This document shows positions 22,393 through 25,714 of a stretch of DNA of 25,714 nucleotides, piece by piece. The DNA comes from JAFGVL01 sp031553685. GTDB taxonomy: Bacteria > Bacteroidota > Bacteroidia > Bacteroidales > Paludibacteraceae. Numbering within the stretch: position 1 is the stretch's first letter; each line of letters begins with the position of its first letter. The stretch spans positions 1 to 25,714 of the forward strand of contig JAVBLE010000062.1 in the NCBI GenBank assembly GCA_031553685.1. The letters are read 5' to 3'. The notes below the pieces were generated by a model that had not been told where the DNA came from, searched no databases, and was given only the letters and a program-made list of their open reading frames with translations. Both the position numbers and the translations under genes were made by a program.

Positions 22393-23109
22393 ATGAAAAT
22401 AACATTAATCGGTTATGGGAAAATGGGGCAGTTTATCGAAAAAATTGCCCGTGAAAGAGGTCACGAAATCGTCTCTATTATAGATATAAATAATCTGCAG
22501 GATTTTGATTCGGATGCTTTCCGCAGTGCCGATGTAGCTATAGAATTTACCCGTCCCGAGAGTGCGATTGAAAATATTCGCCAATGTTTTGCGCAAAAAG
22601 TACCAGTAGTTTGTGGAACAACAGGTTGGACGAGTGAAATTGAGGCAGTAAAAAAAGAAATGGAAGCGGCTGATGGAACATTGTTCTGGTCATCAAACTA
22701 CAGCATTGGGGTAAATATCTTTTTTACATTAAATAAATATTTGGCAAAAATCATGAATAATTTTGCTCAATATAATGTATCGATGACCGAAATTCACCAC
22801 ACACACAAGCTCGACGCACCAAGTGGAACAGCCATCACGCTTGCCGAAGGAATTTTGGAAAACCTGTCGCGCAAAAATCAATGGGTTAACGAAGTGGAAA
22901 ACACTTCGACTGATATTGCTATCAAAGCCCTGCGCGAAGGCGAAGTGCCCGGTACACACACCATTATTTACGAAAGCGAAGTGGATAGTATCACCATTAC
23001 ACACGAAGCCAAAAGCCGTCAAGGATTTGCATTGGGCGCAGTGGTGGCAGCCGAGTTTACTGCCGGCAAAAAAGGATTTTTAAGCATGCAGGATTTGATG
23101 AAATTTTAA
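22393..23109 (+). CDS. dapB: 4-hydroxy-tetrahydrodipicolinate reductase
   Basis: This 238-aa cytoplasmic NAD(P)H-dependent enzyme acts in the diaminopimelate/lysine pathway, supplying peptidoglycan and lysine. The nucleotide-binding motif GYGKMG (7-12), CGTTGW (about 74-79), SNYSIGVNIFF, and the catalytic signature EIHHTHKLDAPSGTA with its His and Lys are all present. Length is slightly shorter than the E. coli enzyme (273), as is usual in Bacteroidetes. It lies 15 bp upstream of lepB, with which it is probably co-transcribed. Confidence 0.95.
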   Translation: MKITLIGYGKMGQFIEKIARERGHEIVSIIDINNLQDFDSDAFRSADVAIEFTRPESAIENIRQCFAQKVPVVCGTTGWTSEIEAVKKEMEAADGTLFWSSNYSIGVNIFFTLNKYLAKIMNNFAQYNVSMTEIHHTHKLDAPSGTAITLAEGILENLSRKNQWVNEVENTSTDIAIKALREGEVPGTHTIIYESEVDSITITHEAKSRQGFALGAVVAAEFTAGKKGFLSMQDLMKF

Positions 23110-23124
23110 ATAATCTCTAAAAAT

Positions 23125-24621
23125 ATGAAAGAACGACTAAAAGCCGCCCCGCTCAAACAATGGATTAAATTTATTGCAGTAACATTGATTATTATCTTTT
23201 TTACGGTATGGATGAGCCGATTGTGGATATTGCTGCTACTTATCCCTGCGTTGGATATTTACATCACCCGTTTTGTAAAGTGGAATTGGTGGAAAGAAGC
23301 CAAAAGCCCATTTGTTCGTACTGTTTGCGAGTGGGCTGATGCTATCATTTTTGCGTTGATAGCAGTATACCTTATCAATTTATATTTATTCCAAAATTAT
23401 AAAATACCCTCCTCATCGCTCGAAAAAACGCTGCTGGTAGGCGACCATTTGTTTGTAAGCAAAGTAGCCTATGGTCCACGCACGCCCAATACACCGTTTT
23501 CGTTCCCGCTGGTGCAACATACTTTTCCTATCCTGAACTGCAAATCGTATGTCGAGGGCGTTCAGTGGAAGTCGCGCCGTCTGGCAGGCTTGGGCGAAGT
23601 GGAACGCAATGACATTGTGGTATTCAATTTTCCGGCAGGCGATACAGTCCCTGTGAAAGTGCAAAACCCCGATTATTACTCGCTTTGCTATTTGATAGGA
23701 AGAAGCCAGTTGGTTCAAAACGGTTACAGTCCCGATTCTATTATTGCCCACAGCAACGAACTTCGCACATTATGCCAAGACCTTGGGCGGGAAGTGATTA
23801 GGAATGATAAGGCAACCTTTGGCGAAATCGTTTACCGTCCGGTCGATCGCCGCGAAAATTATGTAAAACGCTGTGTCGGTTTGCCCGGCGATACCCTGCA
23901 ACTGATTAACCGCGAATTGTATATCGATGGAAAAAAACAACCTCGTCAAGCTGGTGTGCAGCATCTTTGCGAGGTGGTTTCGAGCAAGCAGTTAGACCAG
24001 GATTTTTGCGACCAGTTTAAAATCAGTAAGGAAAATTTAAATGTAACCGACTTGTTTGTTAAAGATTATGCCGGAAATAATACAAATAACAATTACGGCA
24101 TAAAATTTACGGATGCACAAGGCAATATGCACTACACCATTGCCCTTACTGAACAAGACCAAATTGCAATGCGTAAAGTGCCGTATATCAAGTCGGTCAC
24201 AGAGCGAAATTCGGATGGTTCGGATTATATTTACCCTGCCGGCTACAATCCCAAATGGACGGTAGATAATTATGGACCGATTTACATCCCCAAAGCCGGC
24301 GCCACCATCCAAATCGACAAAAACAATATCGCTTTGTACGAACGCATTATCCGCAACTACGAAGGCAACAAGCTCGATATTAAAAGCGACGGCATTTACA
24401 TCAACGGCAAAAAAACCGGCACATATACTTTCCGCATGAACTATTACTGGATGATGGGCGACAACCGCCACAACTCAGCCGATTCGCGCATGTGGGGCTA
24501 TGTGCCCGAAGACCATATTGTGGGCAAACCACTCTTTGTATGGCTTTCGCTCAATCCGGATAAAGGCTTGTTTGATGGATGGATTCGCTGGGATCGCTTC
24601 TTCAAATATGCAGGAAAATAA
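23125..24621 (+). CDS. lepB: signal peptidase I
   Basis: This 498-aa inner-membrane serine protease removes signal peptides from exported proteins. Membrane segments are at about 14-47 (two closely spaced) and 70-90. The catalytic Ser98 lies in KIPSSSLEKTL (93-103), the general base Lys248 in NYVKRCVGLPGD (245-256), and the C-terminal box is GDNRHNSADSR (444-454). The protein is longer than E. coli LepB because of insertions between the conserved boxes (about 115-240 and 270-430), a feature of Bacteroidetes homologues. It should process the exported proteins in this window, such as PorZ, the amidase and the 91-aa peptides. Confidence 0.94.
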   Translation: MKERLKAAPLKQWIKFIAVTLIIIFFTVWMSRLWILLLLIPALDIYITRFVKWNWWKEAKSPFVRTVCEWADAIIFALIAVYLINLYLFQNYKIPSSSLEKTLLVGDHLFVSKVAYGPRTPNTPFSFPLVQHTFPILNCKSYVEGVQWKSRRLAGLGEVERNDIVVFNFPAGDTVPVKVQNPDYYSLCYLIGRSQLVQNGYSPDSIIAHSNELRTLCQDLGREVIRNDKATFGEIVYRPVDRRENYVKRCVGLPGDTLQLINRELYIDGKKQPRQAGVQHLCEVVSSKQLDQDFCDQFKISKENLNVTDLFVKDYAGNNTNNNYGIKFTDAQGNMHYTIALTEQDQIAMRKVPYIKSVTERNSDGSDYIYPAGYNPKWTVDNYGPIYIPKAGATIQIDKNNIALYERIIRNYEGNKLDIKSDGIYINGKKTGTYTFRMNYYWMMGDNRHNSADSRMWGYVPEDHIVGKPLFVWLSLNPDKGLFDGWIRWDRFFKYAGK

Positions 24622-24633
24622 ATCAATTAGCAG

Positions 24634-24701
24634 ATTAGCAAATTAGCAAATGGAATAAAATTTTGCATAGCAAAATAATTATCATTGACTAATTTGCTAA
24701 T
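24634..24701. repeat. AT-rich inverted repeat between lepB and wbqC-like gene
   Basis: ATTAGCAAATTAG (24634-24646) and its exact complement (24689-24701) enclose an inner hairpin ATTTTGC-ATA-GCAAAAT (24660-24666 / 24670-24676). Further TTTGCTAATT copies continue to the next start codon at 24721. It could act as a terminator-like structure for lepB, or be a dispersed repeat. Confidence 0.65.
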
Positions 24702-24720
24702 TCTCAAATTTGCTAATTAT

Positions 24721-25368
24721 ATGGATACCGCTTACCTCGCTTCTGCCTACCTTGCACCGGTGCAATATTATTCAAAATTATTGCATTATCCGGGTGTTTT
24801 TATTGAAAAAAACGATCATTATATCAAACAAACCTATCGTACACGCTGCGATGTGGCTGGTGCAAACGGGAAATTGACACTTTCCATTCCGGTAGATAAA
24901 GGTGATTCATTGAAATGCCTGACCAAAGATATTCGTATTTCGTACGCCGAAGATTGGCAACGGATGCATTGGCGGTCGATCGTGTCGGCCTATCGCACCT
25001 CGCCATTTTTTGATTATTACGAAGACGATTTCCGCCCCTTTTTCGAAATAAAGTTTCCTTTCCTTTTTGATTTCAACGAGCAATTTCAGTCGTTGATTTT
25101 ATCACTATTAAATATTGATGTAAAAATCAATTATACAGACAATTATAAAACTAATTTTCTGCCTGGCGAAATTGACTTGCGCGAGAAAATCCATCCCAAG
25201 AAAGATTATAACGAAGACAAAAACTTCAAAGTGGTTCCTTATTATCAGGTTTTTGAACAGAAAAACGGGTTCCTGCCCAATTTGAGCATTATTGATTTAT
25301 TATTTAATATGGGGAATGAGGCGCGGTTGGTATTAAGAAGTTCTTTTTGGAGTTCAATCAATAATTAA
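24721..25368 (+). CDS. WbqC-like family protein
   Basis: This 215-aa protein starts at the ATG at 24721 (MDTAYLASAYLAPVQYYSKL); an upstream start at 24685 would add 12 residues encoded by the AT-rich repeat. The opening YLAPVQYY, HWRSIVSAYRTSPFFDYY (about 79-96) and the final NLSIIDLLFNMGNEA are WbqC family hallmarks. WbqC-type proteins are linked to O-antigen or sugar-biosynthesis loci in some bacteria, but the biochemical role is not established. In Bacteroidales this gene commonly follows lepB and dapB, as here. Length is typical. Confidence 0.9.
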   Translation: MDTAYLASAYLAPVQYYSKLLHYPGVFIEKNDHYIKQTYRTRCDVAGANGKLTLSIPVDKGDSLKCLTKDIRISYAEDWQRMHWRSIVSAYRTSPFFDYYEDDFRPFFEIKFPFLFDFNEQFQSLILSLLNIDVKINYTDNYKTNFLPGEIDLREKIHPKKDYNEDKNFKVVPYYQVFEQKNGFLPNLSIIDLLFNMGNEARLVLRSSFWSSINN

Positions 25369-25370
25369 CC

Positions 25371-25422
25371 GTAGGGGGCGTTGCATTTCGACAAGCTCAA
25401 TGACCACATGCAACGCCCCTAC
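25371..25422. repeat. palindromic element GTAGGGGCGTTGCAT
   Basis: GTAGGGGGCGTTGCAT (25371-25386) and ATGCAACGCCCCTAC (25408-25422) are complementary except for one extra G. Between them, TTCGACAAGCTCA (25387-25399) has its own near-complement at 25521-25534. This is a dispersed intergenic repeat type. Confidence 0.65.
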
Positions 25423-25573
25423 TAAAACAAGCCCTCAAATCCATCCGGAACAAACAACAACGATAAAATCCGGACGAATTGGGGGCTTGAATTATAAAGG
25501 GACTTCGTCATGCGTTGCAGTGAGCTTGGTCGAACTGTCGAGCGAAGCGTTTGAGGCACGAAAACGCGCAGTC

Positions 25574-25611
25574 GAGACATCGCAGAAGCGGTTGGATTAA
25601 TGCGATGTCTC
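25574..25611. repeat. 11-bp palindrome near the right edge
   Basis: GAGACATCGCA (25574-25584) and TGCGATGTCTC (25601-25611) pair perfectly with a 16-nt loop. The surrounding 25423-25630 shows no convincing gene; the short frames there run through repeat words. It is followed by the 9-mer GCGGCACGC also found at 79-87. Confidence 0.6.
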
Positions 25612-25630
25612 CACGACGCGGCACGCAGTA

Positions 25631-25714
25631 GGGGGGGGGGGGGGGGGGGGGGTGGTGGGGGGGGTGGGAAACACCCACCCAAACCACAACCAAAACCACC
25701 CCCACACAAACCAC
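25631..25714. other. poly-G and A/C-only tail, probable assembly artefact
   Basis: A run of 22 G (25631-25652) is followed by a G/T-only stretch with an 8-G run to 25668, then 46 bases with only A and C (25669-25714). GGGTGGG and CCCACCC form a small inverted repeat across the switch. Nothing in the rest of the window has this composition. Runs of G are a well-known artefact of two-colour sequencing, so this end is probably not real chromosome. Confidence 0.8.

Noticed and set aside
24685..24720. upstream start for the WbqC-like protein
   Set aside because: The 12 extra residues are encoded by the AT-rich repeat, and the family N-terminus begins at the ATG at 24721.
25400..25714. short frames at the right end, including a polyproline one on the minus strand
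   Set aside because: They run through palindromic repeats and the poly-G tract; the polyproline is an artefact of the G run.

Overview
The window reads as chromosomal DNA of a member of Bacteroidota, most likely order Bacteroidales. The clade markers are a PorZ-type two-component-like protein with a type IX secretion sorting domain, the lipoprotein GldH, the holB / ricT / gldH neighbourhood, the dapB-lepB-wbqC neighbourhood, and promoters of the form TTTG-N19-TAnnTTTG. About 22 protein genes and one tRNA gene are supported. The right end runs into a 22-base poly-G tract followed by an A/C-only stretch, so it is probably a contig end.

Layout. 1-2100: a TrmH/SpoU-family RNA methyltransferase, a striking 21-bp tandem array, and a 219-aa protein of unknown function. 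2400-9100 (minus strand): aroB; two tandem copies of a 91-aa secreted peptide; then the probable operon nucleoside kinase > porZ > 5-formyltetrahydrofolate cyclo-ligase. 9500-11500 (minus): pyruvate kinase and aroQ. 11600-14520: a secreted amidase, tRNA-Ser(GGA) and tatD (minus), and queA (plus). 14520-16800: a palindrome-rich 546-bp spacer, dnaN, and a secreted DsrE-like protein. 16950-21360: holB, a vapBC-like toxin-antitoxin pair whose toxin start is frameshifted, then the tightly packed ricT-gldH-trmB operon. 21500-25370: two small membrane proteins (DUF805 and DUF5684 types), then dapB, lepB and a WbqC-like protein.

Most genes are housekeeping: aromatic amino acid and lysine biosynthesis (aroB, aroQ, dapB), glycolysis (pyk), folate, DNA replication (dnaN, holB), tRNA modification (trmB, queA) and protein export (lepB, porZ). 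The accessory content is the toxin-antitoxin pair, the duplicated peptides, the unknown 219-aa protein and the repeats.

The unusual layer is in the spacers. Nearly every longer intergenic gap carries a different inverted-repeat element. The most distinctive is an exact 21-bp-period array (nine units, 1181-1369), each unit carrying a variant of a 12-bp palindrome GTWTCNNGAWAC. It stops just upstream of a recognisable promoter for the unknown 219-aa gene. Twenty-one base pairs is two helical turns, so the sites would lie on one face of the DNA. I regard this as the best candidate for an undescribed system here. Everything below comes from reading the sequence; no database search or folding program was run.
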